Assembly: GCA_019448385.1 (NCBI GenBank) | Contig: JAGTXO010000042.1 | Location: forward strand, 1 to 64,000 | Origin: Diacronema lutheri | Lineage: Eukaryota; Haptophyta; Pavlovophyceae; Pavlovales; Pavlovaceae | Length of the DNA stretch: 64,000 nt | Reading direction: 5' to 3' | Shown here: piece after piece, positions 35,901-46,164 of the stretch | Position numbering within the stretch: position 1 is the stretch's first letter | How the letters are laid out: the number at the start of each line of letters is the position of its first letter | The notes under the pieces: model-generated | What the model saw: only the letters and a program-made list of their open reading frames with translations | The model's database searches: none | Told to the model about the DNA's origin: nothing | Program-made: the position numbers and the translations under genes

Positions 35901-36536
35901 GAATGGACGGCGCTCCGCATCGAATGCCACACGCCGCCATCGCCTCCGCCGCAAACGCGGGTCCGCGCGCCACGTGCTGGAGCCGCCCCGTCGACTCCGC
36001 TCGTCTCACCCCTCGGCAGTGCGGACGCGGCGGGCGTCTCGACGCCGCCCTCTTCCGCTTTGTCGTCCGCTTCGACATCGCCGCCCGCCTCCGGCTCGGA
36101 GCGCGAGCCGAGCCCTCCACGCGCCGCGCGCCGCGCCGCCGTACCAGTCGACCGCGCACATGGCCCGCGCGAGCTGCGCTTGCGCGTGGTTGGCCCGTGC
36201 GCGCGCTGTGCAATGATCGACGTGGATCCGAGCGCTGGCGTCGCGAATGGCGCGGCGCTGCGCACGCTCGCGCGGTACCGCCGCGTGGGCAAGGAGGTAC
36301 GCTTTGGCATCTTCCTCGCGCACGACGGGCCGGTCGAGCCGCACGCGGCCAGCGGCGCGCCCGGAGGCGGGCAGCGCACGAGCGGCAAGCGCGACGCCGA
36401 CGCCAACGGTGCCGACGATGGCGGCGAGGTGCGCGTTGGCGCGGCGCGCTGGCCCGTCGTCTGCTGGCTCGAGGTGGGCGCGCGCGTGCACCCAACAGTT
36501 GGCACAGACCGCGCGCGCACGATGGCGCCGCGCTGA
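32940..36536 (+). CDS. MOCOS: Molybdenum cofactor sulfurase
   Basis: MOCOS uses a PLP-dependent NifS-like domain to take sulfur from cysteine and add the terminal sulfido ligand to Moco for xanthine dehydrogenase and aldehyde oxidase. The aminotransferase fold shows YLDWAGAALPLASQL near the N-terminus, GNPHSTGPAASAS, and the PLP lysine in FSLYKVFGAPTG (K361). The persulfide cysteine sits in RAGCFCAPGACQRALGL. The C-terminal half has the MOSC N-terminal barrel (LLYVFPIKSCGAM) and a MOSC domain (FRPNLVV, VGPCARCAMIDVDP, and KEVRFGIFLAH near the end). Intronless, 1,198 residues, longer than human (888) through low-complexity inserts. The frame is also open to an ATG at 32838. The start at 32940 opens with a hydrophobic stretch (WLAIGAVAAAALALA) that could anchor it to a membrane, unusual for this family. 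Confidence 0.93.
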   Translation: MRRAWLAIGAVAAAALALARARARRRRRRLLATQQEQPSIAAAAAATAARKADFVRRAGAAYGYGESAAGHIDGWRARELPGLVPPIGAPPSAARASGPRASASALPVPSAPIVYLDWAGAALPLASQLAAGAAAAGAAVLGNPHSTGPAASASARHAEHARQRLLAHFCGERAHEFELIFTSGATAALALVAASFPFRRGSRFVYAAEAHTSVIGMRAPALAAGAAFAALPPDAPPDAWARAADGPAARGAAGSGGDDGAHADVGGVVVDHLAAVPLESNFDGRTYDVRAIVDALLAASAAERAHADGGAGAAVSAGAGAGRAAGEGRWWVLVDIAKAAASGPVDVPALGADFAVFSLYKVFGAPTGVGCLLARKMAARAVLRRPAHAYFGGGSVAAVLAGADFARARAAPAAALADGTPNFRAFAEVPAGLDALERVGGMAVVARHARALGAELRARLRALTHHGGARAVVLYEEGGVGAAGGPRAQDGSASADAPRDGERARAPTVAFNVLGADGKYISAAEVVRLAAGARPPLQLRAGCFCAPGACQRALGLSDAAILAALAAGHVCGDDHDISPTDGAPLGAVRASVGSWSTWEDVEALVTFVHATFVADDAGDAARDGSAHRRAGERARLRARPPARALRAPRARRPPAAAGAHRLALLYVFPIKSCGAMAVSRWPVCATTRRLLLDREWALVDACGDAMRLRQHPAMALLVPTVDLRAGTLTVRCEKMRTPLVLSIEPPGDGAGRSTRAPSGAAAAGAGDPSDGGGGPEPLSVCGEPCAGRLAGGGAAAAWFSQALGVQCALMRAAPLRAPSAAAPARARDRAAGGRAEGDDCAVRMHGRFHDGAAAGVDARVARCEDGAAGAAAAASVAAAALRERAAERRERLGFSNEAPLLLIAQPAVDELNCALRGLGGAPVEARHFRPNLVVEPCHTDDRCGGTPAGADGEKDSEEDAGDVACSDGSGDEMDRREWQRAVGHEEDEWTALRIECHTPPSPPPQTRVRAPRAGAAPSTPLVSPLGSADAAGVSTPPSSALSSASTSPPASGSEREPSPPRAARRAAVPVDRAHGPRELRLRVVGPCARCAMIDVDPSAGVANGAALRTLARYRRVGKEVRFGIFLAHDGPVEPHAASGAPGGGQRTSGKRDADANGADDGGEVRVGAARWPVVCWLEVGARVHPTVGTDRARTMAPR

Positions 36537-37126
36537 GATGGCCGTTGGATGGGTGCGTGCGGTTGCGGGATCCCGGCTGATCTTGCGCTTTGGCGGCGTA
36601 GAGCGCCTAAGCGAGGCCGCTGTGGACCAAGGCGCCGCTGTGGACCAAGGCGAACAAGCCGCTCGTGCTGCGCACATTGGCACGTCGTTTGCCGCCGCAG
36701 GTGCGCAGCAGCGCTCGATCGCTTTGGCGCGCTGCATTCGCCCTGCAGCCGCGGGGGGGATGACGAGTCCGGGATTGCGACAGGCAGGCGGCATGCAACG
36801 CCAGCCCGCCTCTGCGCGTACCACACTCAATGGATCCTACCGACCCCCTGTGCAGCCGCCGCAGCGCCGCTGCACGCCCGCCACACGCTGCCAGCAGCAG
36901 CGGAGCGCAGCAGCGCGGCGCAGCAGCGCGGCGCATGCCTCAATGCCCTTCCCTCTTCCGCGCGCCCAACCCCGTCGCCCTCGTCACTCCCCGCTTGCAG
37001 GCATCGTTGGCATGCTACGGACGAGTGCATGCAAAAGGCAGCAAAGAAGCTGATGTGCGCACTGATCAGACGCACACCCTGACATGCATTCGCTGTGACT
37101 GTGACACGCGCACGCGCACTCATGCA
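36537..37126. other. Intergenic region between convergent genes
   Basis: 590 bp after the MOCOS stop. It holds two small direct repeats (GCTGTGGACCAAGGCG twice at about 36619-36652, and GCAGCAGCGCGGC units near 36905-36935) and a somewhat AT-richer end (37020-37126). No gene or RNA was recognised. Confidence 0.5.
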
Positions 37127-39069
37127 TCATTCACTCTTTGCGGGTGTGTCGCCGTCCGCCAGCAGGGCGAGGACGCGTGCGAGGACGAGGGCGGGCCGCT
37201 CGTTGGCCCGGCGCGCCTCGTCGCGCAGCGCGGCGACGAGCGCGCACGCGTCGTCGACGGCGTGCAGCGCGAGCTCGACGTCCGCTTCGTCGCCCAGCTT
37301 GAGCCGCACCTTCTCGCGCAACGGCGCGAGCGCCTCTCGAGTGCGGAGCGCGGCTTGCGCGAGCGCGCCCGCTGTCGACGGCGTGGGCGCACGGCCGGAG
37401 GGCGACGGCGCGCGCAGCCCGAGCGCGAGCGCGAGCGCGGCGGCGTCGTTCATGGGCAGTGCGCGCGCTGTGGCAGGCTGAAGCGGGACCGCGCCTCCGC
37501 GGCAGCCGGCGGGCGCGGGTGGGCCGTTTGGCGCGGGCGACCGCCGAACGAGCGTTGGCGAGCTCAGTTGGGAGGCGGCGCTGCTTCGCGTCCACGGGAG
37601 CGGCGTGCGCGGCGCGGGGCGGTCGGCGGCGGCGGAGGCTGCAAAGCCCGTACCAAAGCCCGCCTCCGCCGCCGCGGCGAGCGCGCACGCGCGTGCACGC
37701 GGTCCGGTGGAGCGGCTGCGGCCGCGCGCCCCGCCGGCAGCAACCCGCGCGCCGGCCGCAGTCGGATCGCTCTCCTCGGCGTCGCGCGCGCCACGCGGCG
37801 TGCGTGTGCGCGCCGTCGAGTCCGGCTCGGCCGTCGAGTCCGGATCGGTCGTTGCCTCTGCCAGCGCGGCCACGGCGCCGCGCTGAATCAGCCAGTATGT
37901 GGTCCCACAGCTCTGACCGAGGCGTGCGCTCGAAACGCGAAGCGTCGCCGCCGCGGCCGCGCACTGCGTGACCGCAGCGTCGAGCTCGACCCATGCGGCG
38001 TGCGCGGGCGTGAGCGGGCTGGCGACCTCGGCGATGGCCGCGGCGGCGCGAGCCGCCGCCGCCGCGCTGGAATGCTGCTGCCGTCGTCCGCGCGAGCGCG
38101 GCTGCATCGGCTGCTTTGGCTGCAGCGGTGGCCCAACAGTCGAGCCTGCGCCCGCGGCCATTGCTGCCGCGCTGGCGGGCGCGGCGGGTGGCAGCGGCGG
38201 CGGCGGCGGCGGCGGCGGCGGTGGAGCCAGCGGTGCCGGCAGCTGCTCGAGCGCAAAGTGCCGTAGGCGCAGCGAGAGCCCGACGGCGAACGCGCGCTCC
38301 GCGAGCTCCGCCATCGTGCGCGCCCCCGGGGCCGGTGGTGCGGGCACCGGCGGTGGTGCACGCGAGCCCTCGCGTAGAGATGACGAGGCGGGCTGGAGAG
38401 CAGGTGACGGCGCGCGCGCAGCTGCGGCGGCAGCGGCGGTCAGATCAGCTGGCGCCTCGCTCGGCGCGGTGGCGAGCGCGTCCGCGGGCACCGCCGCGAC
38501 GCGGCGCGCAGACGGCGACGGCGGCGCGGCAGGCGGCGCGCCCTCATTGGCCGGCGGCAGCTCGGCCGGCGAGCGCAGCGGCGCGTGCCGCGTTGGTTGG
38601 ACGTTGGGCGGCGCGTTGAGCGCGGCCGCAAGCCGCGCGGCGGTTGATGGCGCAAGGATGCGATGCGGCCGGCCGTGCGCCGTCGCTTCGCCCGTCGGCG
38701 CGCCCGAGGCGTGCTCGTCAGGCGCCGGCCTCGGCTGGCGCGGCGGCGACGCGAGCGCGCGCAGCGCCGGCGGTGGCAGCAACTCGGCGGCCAAAGCATC
38801 CTCGCCGCCGGCGTGCTGTTGCCCACTTCCACCCGCCGCCTCGTCGTCCTTGCAAGCGGGTGGAGGGTGCGGCAGCAGCAGTGCGGCGCGCGCGCGGGGG
38901 CTGGGCGCCTGGCTCTGCGCACGCGTGGGCGCGGCGGACGCGAGATGGGACGGACGTTGCGACATGCTGCCAAGCTGAATCGCCATCGCGCTCGGGACCG
39001 CGCGGCCTACTGCGGACGCGCCCAAGTGCGCGGACGTCGACGGCTGCGGCATGGCGGCGAGGTGATCAA

Positions 39070-39101
<32 letters not shown>

Positions 39102-41053
39102 ACGCCGCCGGTCGCCGCGCCGCCCGCCGCCGCGCCACCGGCTGCCGCGCCGCCGCCGCGCCGTCCGCCCCACGGCGACGGCAGCCGCCCGCCGGGCGTA
39201 GCGAGCAGCGGCGCGCGCGCGCCCACACGCGCCACACGGTGGCTTGCCGATACGGCCGGCGGCAGCGACGACAGCGCGCCAAAGGCAATTGCGCCGCGCG
39301 CGCCGCTGCCAAGCGTCAACGCGCGACGAAGCGACGCGGGCGGCGGCCGACCGCCGTCCGTGTCCGCCGCACCGCCGCGTGCGGACAAGCAGGCTGGCGG
39401 GTGGGGCAGCGGAAGAGACCGGCGGCGCTCGGTGGGCGCGTCCGGCGCGAGCTCGGCGGTAGCGAGCGCCAACGGGGCGAGGACGGGCGCAGAGACTGGT
39501 GGAGCGGCGGCGCGCGCGCACGCACCGCGCGGCGGCCCCGTTCCCGTTAGGGCGGCAGCTGCACATCCGCCGGGCATGTCGGACGACGCCATGGCAGCAG
39601 CGTGCGCCTGCGCGCGCGCGGCCAAACAGGCGGCCGCGCCGCGCGTCGCGCCCGCGCCGCGCGCCGCCGGCGCAAGCTCGGCAATGCCGCGAGGGTCGCG
39701 CAGCGCGAACGGAACCAGGGGCGGCGATGCCGGCTTGAAGGTGTGGGGCGCGCCGGCCGCGCCCGGCGGCGGAGCACACGCGTCGGTCGGTACGGCGCGG
39801 CGCGGCGCGGTCGGCGACGAGGCGGGCGCGCGCGATGGTCCGGCTGGCAGAGCGATGGCAGCGCTTGCGAAGCGCGCAATGGCCGCGCCCGCGCTCGCGC
39901 CCTCGGACGCGGCGCGCGCGTCAACCGGACCGGACGCACTGCGCGAATCGCAAAGTGTCGAGCGGCGCGTCGGCGCTGGTGGCTCGTGCGGTGCGGCATG
40001 TGGCGCGAGCCACGGCTGGCGCGGCGCGCTGACCGACGGCGGCGGCGCGAGAGTCGGATGCGGCGTAGAGACACGCCGGTAGAAGCCGCCTTCGCCGCCC
40101 GCGTCAGCGCCCGCATCGTCGCCCGTGCCGCTGCCGCTGCCGCTGCGGCTCCCGACGGGCAGGCCGCGCCAGTCGGACGCGCCGGCGCCATCGTTCTCGC
40201 CAGCCAAGGCTTGCCCGTTCGAACGAGACCACGGCCGATTCCGCGCCGGCGCGCCCGCCGCTGCGTACGCGGCGGTCGCAGCGGCGCACAGCGGCGCGCC
40301 CGACGGCGCGCCGAGCGCGCCGCCGATACGTGTGCGCATGAGCGGGCGGCTCGGGGCGTTAGGATGGCTGCCGACGCCGCCATGAGCAGCGCCGCCACTG
40401 CCGCCACCGGATGGCTGCCGCTCCCACACCGGCGCACGCGGCGGCGACGCCGGCACGCTGGCCGAGTGGCGCGGCGCGAGCGAGGGGAGCGCCGCGCCGC
40501 GCCGCGCGAGCGAGCGCGGCGACGAGAGTAGGCGGAGGCCTCGTCGCGACATCTTGATGACGTGCTTTGGCGAGGCGGGCGCCGAGACGTGCGTGCCGCG
40601 CGCCCGCGGGAGTAGCTCGCGCCCGTCGTTGAAGCAGCGAACGGGCGAGAGGGGCGCAGCCGCGAGCGGCGCGGCCGGCGGTGCGGCGGAGCCACACGGC
40701 GCACGCTCGGCGGGCGCGGCGGGCGCGGCGCCGCCACGAAGCGAAGGTGAGCGCGGTGAGGGGCGCGCGCAAACGTGCACGGACGCCGACGCGAGCTGCG
40801 CCTCCGCCGCGATCAGGCTAGCGTCCGCCGCTGCTGGCGCCTCGGATGGCGCGTGGCGCGCGCGGCCGCCGCCGGCTGCCCGCTCGCGCGGCGGGCTCTC
40901 GGGCTCGTCGAAGCGGTCGCCGCCAGACTTGGCCGCGACAGCGAGCGCGTCGGAGCGCGTGTCGAAGACCGGATGCGCGGGGCCGTACGTCACGTCCACG
41001 CTCAGCGCCCCGCCCTTGTACCTCATCTGCCCGTGCCGGCCGGGATGACCCAA
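37127..41053 (-). CDS. Large low-complexity hypothetical protein
   Basis: Intronless, 1,308 residues, not recognised. The N-terminus (RYKGGALSVDVTYGPAHPVF, then DTRSDALAVAAKSGGDRFDE) is the least repetitive part and looks conserved in character. The middle is Ala/Pro/Ser-rich and probably disordered, with a Gly-Gly-Ala repeat near 39080-39160 and a Pro run near 38190-38225. A helical segment (TMAELAERAFAVGLSLRLRH) precedes the Pro run. A Ser/Cys-bearing segment QSCGTTYWLIQRGA lies near 37900. The C-terminus is a charged helix (REKVRLKLGDEADVELALHA). The start could be Met10 (41026). It may be a scaffold or cytoskeletal regulator, but nothing in the sequence proves this. Divergent from the gene at 41401. 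Confidence 0.65.
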
Positions 41054-41400
41054 CTTTCCAACTGCTGGATCGTCGTAAACGGTGTGACAATTTCGGACAA
41101 TTTCGCGGCGTTTTCGCGGTCAACATCGTACCGAACCCACCTTACTACCTCGCTCAAGGACCGATTTTAAAACGCGCGCCCCACCGGGCAATTTCGCGGC
41201 GTTCTCAACGACAGAACGAGGTCCGGCTCGCAGCCGGTCGCGCACCCCGGCGGGGCCCTGATGGGCTTGAATACACTTGCTCGGAAGGGGGCATAATCGC
41301 CGCGCATGCTGCACGCGAGCGTGCTGACTCCTCACGCACTGGAGGTGTCGAACACACGACGCCGCGCCCAAGACCTTCCTTTGAAAAGCGGGCACCGACC
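41054..41400. promoter_or_regulatory. Divergent promoter region with 15-bp direct repeat
   Basis: 347 bp between divergent genes, less GC-rich than its surroundings. CAATTTCGCGGCGTT occurs twice (41098-41112 and 41189-41203), with a further related GACAATTTCGG just before the first. This could be a paired factor site. Promoter role is inferred from position. Confidence 0.45.
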
Positions 41401-41985
41401 ATGCTGCTCGCCGCCATGCTGCTCGTGCCCGGCGTCGGACCATTGCCCGGGAGCGTCTGCGGGCCGTCGGCCGCCGGCGGCGCCGCGCTGGCGCACCACC
41501 TCGCAGCTCGATGGTGCGTGCACCCGCGTGCTCGAGCGTTGCTGTTGGTTGGGGCGGGCGACCCGGTCCGCGCGGGCAAGCGCGCGCCGATTGAGCCATT
41601 GGCGATCAACGCGATCGTCGCCGGGCTCACGCTTGCGGCGGGCGCGGACGCGGCCGTGCTTGTGGACGAGCTGGTGGCCAAGCGCGCGCGCGACCCTGAC
41701 GCCGCCCTACTGGCCGACGAGGAGCGCGTGCTTCGCGCGTGGGTTGCAGGCGCGCTCGGACGCCAGGACACGTACCGCGCCGCGCTCGGCGAGCTCGCCA
41801 GATCCGAGCCGTGGCTTGAGAGCGAGCTCGGCGTGGGTGCGGACAGCAACCCGTACGTGATGCTCTGCCGCGCCGAGTGCATGCTCGCTCTCTTCCTCCT
41901 GCGCGACGCGGACGCGGACGCGCGGAGAACGGTCGCGTTCATCGACGCTGACAGGCTGGAGGTCCTTTCGCGCGTGGCCGCGTAG
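41401..41985 (+). CDS. Small hypothetical protein with hydrophobic N-terminus
   Basis: 194 residues from an ATG in a good context (GACCATGC). The frame stays open upstream to about 40846, but that part overlaps the opposite gene and is not protein-like. The N-terminus (MLLAAMLLVPGVGPLPG) is hydrophobic and could be a signal or transit peptide. The rest is well-mixed helical sequence with charged motifs (DELVAKRARDPDAALLADEE; SEPWLESELGVG; NPYVMLCRAECMLALFLLRD), unlike the low-complexity neighbour. No family recognised. The 211 bp after its stop (41986-42196) lie between convergent genes and show nothing. Confidence 0.6.
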   Translation: MLLAAMLLVPGVGPLPGSVCGPSAAGGAALAHHLAARWCVHPRARALLLVGAGDPVRAGKRAPIEPLAINAIVAGLTLAAGADAAVLVDELVAKRARDPDAALLADEERVLRAWVAGALGRQDTYRAALGELARSEPWLESELGVGADSNPYVMLCRAECMLALFLLRDADADARRTVAFIDADRLEVLSRVAA

Positions 41986-42196
41986 GCCCGGCCCTGAGCG
42001 CGCCACGGCTGAGCGCGCCACGGCGTCTGTTTTCACAGTCTCGCGCGGCATTCCCTTGCATTCTCAGTGAGTGGCACGGAATCTGTGGGGGGGCTTAGGG
42101 CGAGATGAGTGCGCAGCGGCATGGCTTCGCCGTGCGGCGCACACAGCACGAGCAGCCTCCGACACGGCCTCAGAACACCGCCGCGTGCACGAGCGC

Positions 42197-44138
42197 TCAC
42201 GCAACGCCCGCAAGAAAATGCTTCAGCCGCGGCCGACACTCCACCGACACGTCCGCCGGGCCAACGTGCGGCGCGAACGAGGCGATGAGCAAGTGGACGG
42301 ACGAACGGAGCGCGCCCGTCACGCGCGCGTGCGCGTGCGCGAGCTGCTCGGACGCGTGCGTCGGCTGCACGGGCAGGCGCGCGTCCCGCGCGGGAGGGGA
42401 GGGGAGTTGGGAAGTGGGGGGGGAAGGGGGGGGGGGGGGGGGGTGGTCACGCGGCTGGTCGGCTGCGGCAGGCGGCATGCGCGCGCAACGCGCTGGACAG
42501 CGTGCGAGCGCGTGCGCGCACCTTGCGCGCGGGCAGCAGGGCAGAGAGGCGCCGCTGCTGCGGCGTATCGCCCGCCGCGCACGCGCCGCCACCACCGCCC
42601 GCGCGCGCAGCGCCGCCGCGTGCCTGCGGCAGCAGCGCGCGCAGTGCGGGCGTCTCGAGCGCATCGAGGGCCGCGACGAGCGCGTTGAGCGCCGTGCCGA
42701 CAAGCCCGGCGCTCTGCGCCGTGCCGAGCCGGTCCTCGGCGCGCGACGCGCTGAGCAGCGCGCCGAGCGCGTTCGCCGCCCAGCACGCGCCGTCCGCGGG
42801 CAACACGATGGCGTCCGCGCACAGCCGCGCGTAGACGGCGCGCTGCCAGTGCACCCACAGCGCCGCCGGGAGGCCAATGGGAGGCACGCCGGTGCCGCCG
42901 GCGGCGGCGTACGCGCCGAGCGCGCGCGCGCGCTCGCGCACGGCCGTCAGCGCGCCGACGCACACGCTCACCGTTTGGTGCAGCCCCGCCCCAGCGCGGT
43001 TTGCGAAGAGGGGCGCTCGGCGGCGTGGCTCCAAGCGCGCGAGCAGCGCAAGATCGAGAAACGCGAGGTGCTGCGTGAGCGGCGGAGCGATGGGACGGAG
43101 CGCGCCGAGGAGCAGCAGCGCGCCCTCGCCCTCGCCGCCGCCGCCGCCGCCTGCCGCGCGCGCGCGCGAGAGCGGCGCGCGGCGCGTGTAGGCGACTCGA
43201 ACGAGCACGAGGCTTGCGTGCCAGCCGGCGGAAAAGACCGCACCGGCGAGGATGAGGCGTAGCCAGTGCTCGAGCGGCACGAGCAGCAGCGCGCGCGCAC
43301 CTGCCGCCGGCAGCGCCAGGTGCGCCGGCGGCGCGCGCCGAACGCGCAGCGCGTGCAGCGCGCGCGCCGCGGGCGCGAGAGCGCTCACCGGGATGAGCGT
43401 CGCGGCCGCGACGAGCAGGGCGGCGGCGCGCGCGCTCGCGCGGCCGGCGCGCGCGAGCGTGGGCAGCGCGCGCGGCCGCAACCGCAGGAAGAGGTCCTGC
43501 TGTAGCAGCGGCCAGCGCAGCCGCGCGCGCGCGTCGCTGTACGCGCACAACGAGCCGGCCGCGCAGACGATCACCCACGCCGCCGCGAGGGCGAGCTCTG
43601 GCGCATAGCACGTGTGCGTGGGCGCGGCGGTGCCCTTGGCGGCGTCAAACGCCCCGACGCCATCACCACCGCCGCTGCCGGCCGTGCCACCGCCGTCAGT
43701 CGGCGTGCATGCCGTCACCCACGGCGCCGGCGTGTCAACCCCGGCGCCGGCGCGTCCGCCGGCTTCGAGCGCGAGCAGCTCGCGCACGGCGACGGACGCG
43801 GCGAGGAGAGCGGCGGGCGCGAGGCGCGCGCGTGTGTAGAGCTCGCGCACGAGCGCCGAGCGCATCGCTGCCCACGCCGACGGCGGCTCGGCCGGCGCGG
43901 CAATCGGCACGAGGAGCGAGAGCGCGATGCGGCGGTGCTGCGCGAGCACGATCGCGAGCGCGGCAAACGTCTTGGTCGCGCGGAGCGGCGTGGCCGCGAG
44001 CGACGCGAGCGGCGCGCCGAGCACGAGCTGCGCCGCCAGGAAGCACGCGCACACGCACGCGTACAGGTACGCGAGGCACGCGAACATGTGCTCCCGGTCG
44101 CGCGCGCTCGACCACTGCGCGTGCGCGTCGGGCGGCAT
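42197..44138 (-). CDS. NDC1: Nuclear pore membrane protein NDC1
   Basis: NDC1 anchors the nuclear pore (and the spindle pole body in fungi) in the nuclear envelope. The N-terminal half has about six hydrophobic helices (MFACLAYLYACVCACFLAA; LALAAAWVIVCAAGSL; LLVAAATLIPVSALA; LILAGAVFSAGWHASLVLVR). The soluble half has the family motif LAFLDLALLARLEPRRRAPLF-like stretch followed by a helical region. Exon 1 44138-42522 ends at RK|GTGCGC. Exon 2 begins at 42364 (or 42343) and ends SSVHLLIASFAPHV...RPRLKHFLAGVA, matching the NDC1 C-terminus. Phase 0, about 594 residues (human 674). The intron has a homopolymer at 42419-42441. The start may be Met18 (44087). Divergent from UTP15. Confidence 0.75.
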
Positions 44139-44164
44139 GCTGTCGTGCAGACGACGCGCAAAGC
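44139..44164. promoter_or_regulatory. 26-bp gap between divergent NDC1 and UTP15 starts
   Basis: Only 26 bp separate the two candidate start codons (77 bp if NDC1 starts at 44087). The 5' UTRs are either extremely short or overlap the opposite coding sequence. Confidence 0.45.
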
Positions 44165-46059
44165 ATGGGCGACTACGTGCCCGTGCCGATCCGGCGTCTG
44201 CCCGCCGTCGGGCGCGAGCTGACGCCCGAGGCGCGGTACTGGCGCAAGTTCAAGCCGGTGGTGACGCTCAAGCACCTCGCGACGCCGACGACGATCGCGC
44301 TCTCGTCCTCGTCGCCGCACCAGTTCGCCGTCAACGCGTCGATGCACGTGACGATCTACGACCTGCCGAGCTGCCGCGAGGCGCGCACACTCAACTGCTT
44401 CAAGTCGCCGGTGCACTCGCTCGCGTTCCGGCGCGACGGCCTGCTGCTCGGCGCAGGCGACGATGTCGGCGACGTGCACCTACTGCAGCCCACCAAGCGC
44501 ACCGCGCTCGCGATCATGAAGGGCGGGCACACGCGCGCCGTGCACGCGCTCGCGTGGGCAGGTGACTCGACGCAGCACCTCGCGTCCGGCGCGGACGACG
44601 GGCAGATCGTCGTGTGGGACGTGGGCGCGCGCGCCGTGCGCACCCGTCTCGCCGGACACACGGACAGGATCCGCGCGCTTTCCGGCTACGAGGCGGAGAG
44701 CGCGCTGCTCGCGTCATGCGGGCACGACCACACCGCGCGGCTGTGGGACGCGCGCTCGGGCAAGGCGGTGATGACGCTGCAGCACGCGCACCCGGTCGAG
44801 GCGGTGCTCGTGCTGCCCGGCGGTGCGCTCGTCGCGACCGCCGCGGGCAACGGCGTGCACGTGTGGGACCTGGTCGCCGGCGGGCGCGCCGTCGCATCGA
44901 GCGCCAACCACGCGAAGACGGTGATGGCGCTCTGTCTCACCGCCGACCGCCGCTCGCTGCTCTCCGCCGGGCTGGACGGGCAGCTCAAGGTGTACGACGT
45001 CGGCGATTTCAACGTGCAGGCCTCCACCCGCCTCGGCGCGCCGTGCCTCGCTGCCATACTCACCCCCGCTGACACGCACCTCCTCACCGCACACTCCGAC
45101 ACGAGCGTCGTCGTCCGCCGGCGCGGCGTGGGCGCGAGCGCGGGCGCGGCGGGAGGGGACGGCGCGCTCTTGGGCCTGCCTGCGAGCACGGGCGTCACGC
45201 CTGGCGCCGCCGAGCGCCTCGCCGGCTTTGGCGGCGTGCCGGGCGCGGTTGTGCCACCGCGGGCGCGCTCGGAGCAGCACCTCGGCACAAACCCGGGCAC
45301 TTACCGTTACTTTCTGCGCGGCGGCCGCCATCTGCCCGCGCAAGGCGACTTTGTCGTCGGCGCGCGCAAGGAGGCACGCCTCGCGCCCTACGACCGGTCG
45401 CTGCGCAAGTTTAGGCGAGCAGCGCGGCCGGCGCACCCCACCACACAGCCGCGCGCAACCCCCGCGCCCCGGGCTCCCTCCCCCCCCCCCCCCCCCCCAC
45501 CCCCCCCCCCCCTCCCCCCCCCCCCCCCCCCCCCCCGCGCCCCGGGGTGCTTTGCTCCTTCAACTCGTGGCGCGCGCGCTCTCATCTCGCGCGCCCTCCG
45601 CCCTCCGCCCTTCGCTTTGCCCGCCATTTTCCTTACCGTGCATCGAGCAGGTACAAGGAAGCGCTTGACGAAGCGCTCAAGGCGCACGAGCCAGCCATCG
45701 TCGCCGCGGTCATCGAGGAGCTCGTGCAGCGCGGCGGCCTGCGCCTCGCGCTCTCGAGCCGCGACGACCTCTCACTCGAGCCCATGCTGCGATTCCTCGC
45801 GCGCAACGTGGCCAGCCCGAACCTGGCGCGCACGTGCGCGCGCGTCGCCAACCTCCTCCTCGAGCTGTACGACGAGAGCGCGTGGGGCTCGGAGATGAAC
45901 TCGAGCCTCCTTCTCCGCCTGCGTCACGTCATCGAGCAGGAGCTCGCGTCGCAGCAGGCGCTCACGCGCCTTGCCGGGGCGATCGAGGCGCTGGTCGCGA
46001 ATGCCACGCCCACCGGCGCAGGCCCGTCAGGCAACTCGCTGGCCCCGCTGTCAATGTAA
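44165..46059 (+). CDS. UTP15: U3 snoRNP/SSU processome protein UTP15
   Basis: UTP15 is a WD40 subunit of the t-UTP/UtpA complex that starts 18S pre-rRNA processing in the nucleolus. The N-terminus MGDYVPVPIRRLP and the following WRKFKPV match the family, then come seven WD repeats (for example SGADDGQIVVWDVGA; SCGHDHTARLWDARSG; SAGLDGQLKVYDV). The C-terminal UTP15_C helical domain is in exon 2 (EALDEALKAHEPAIVAAVIE). Exons 44165-45414 and 45651-46059 give 552 residues (human 518). The join reads YDRSLRKFR followed by YKEALDEAL, colinear with human and plant UTP15, but it needs a GC donor. The polyadenylation signal AATAAA is at 46095-46100. Confidence 0.94.
45415..45650 (+). other. GC-AG intron of UTP15 with long C tract
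   Basis: The donor reads TTTAG|GCGAGC and the acceptor GAGCAG|G after a pyrimidine-rich stretch TTTTCCTTACCG. Nearly all of 45479-45537 is C. A GT alternative two codons earlier (AA|GTTTAG, intron from 45409) also keeps the frame, but it deletes the Phe-Arg of the conserved KFR motif. Confidence 0.6.
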
Positions 46060-46164
46060 ATCTACGCCGCAAGCTAGCTGAGCGCCTAGTGTTGGAATAA
46101 ATCTGCTACTCTATCGCAACACCTAGTGCAGCGAGATCTCACTTTGACGTGAGCTCGCGCACGC
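46060..46164. terminator. Shared 3' region of UTP15 and the cyclase gene
   Basis: 105 bp between two convergent stops. AATAAA on the plus strand at 46095-46100. CCTAGTG is found at 46084, 46121 and 46164; the last two continue as CAGCG, and the last contains the cyclase stop codon. Confidence 0.5.

Noticed and set aside
45409-45650. GT-AG version of the UTP15 intron
   Set aside because: It keeps the frame but deletes the conserved Phe-Arg, so the GC donor fits the family better.
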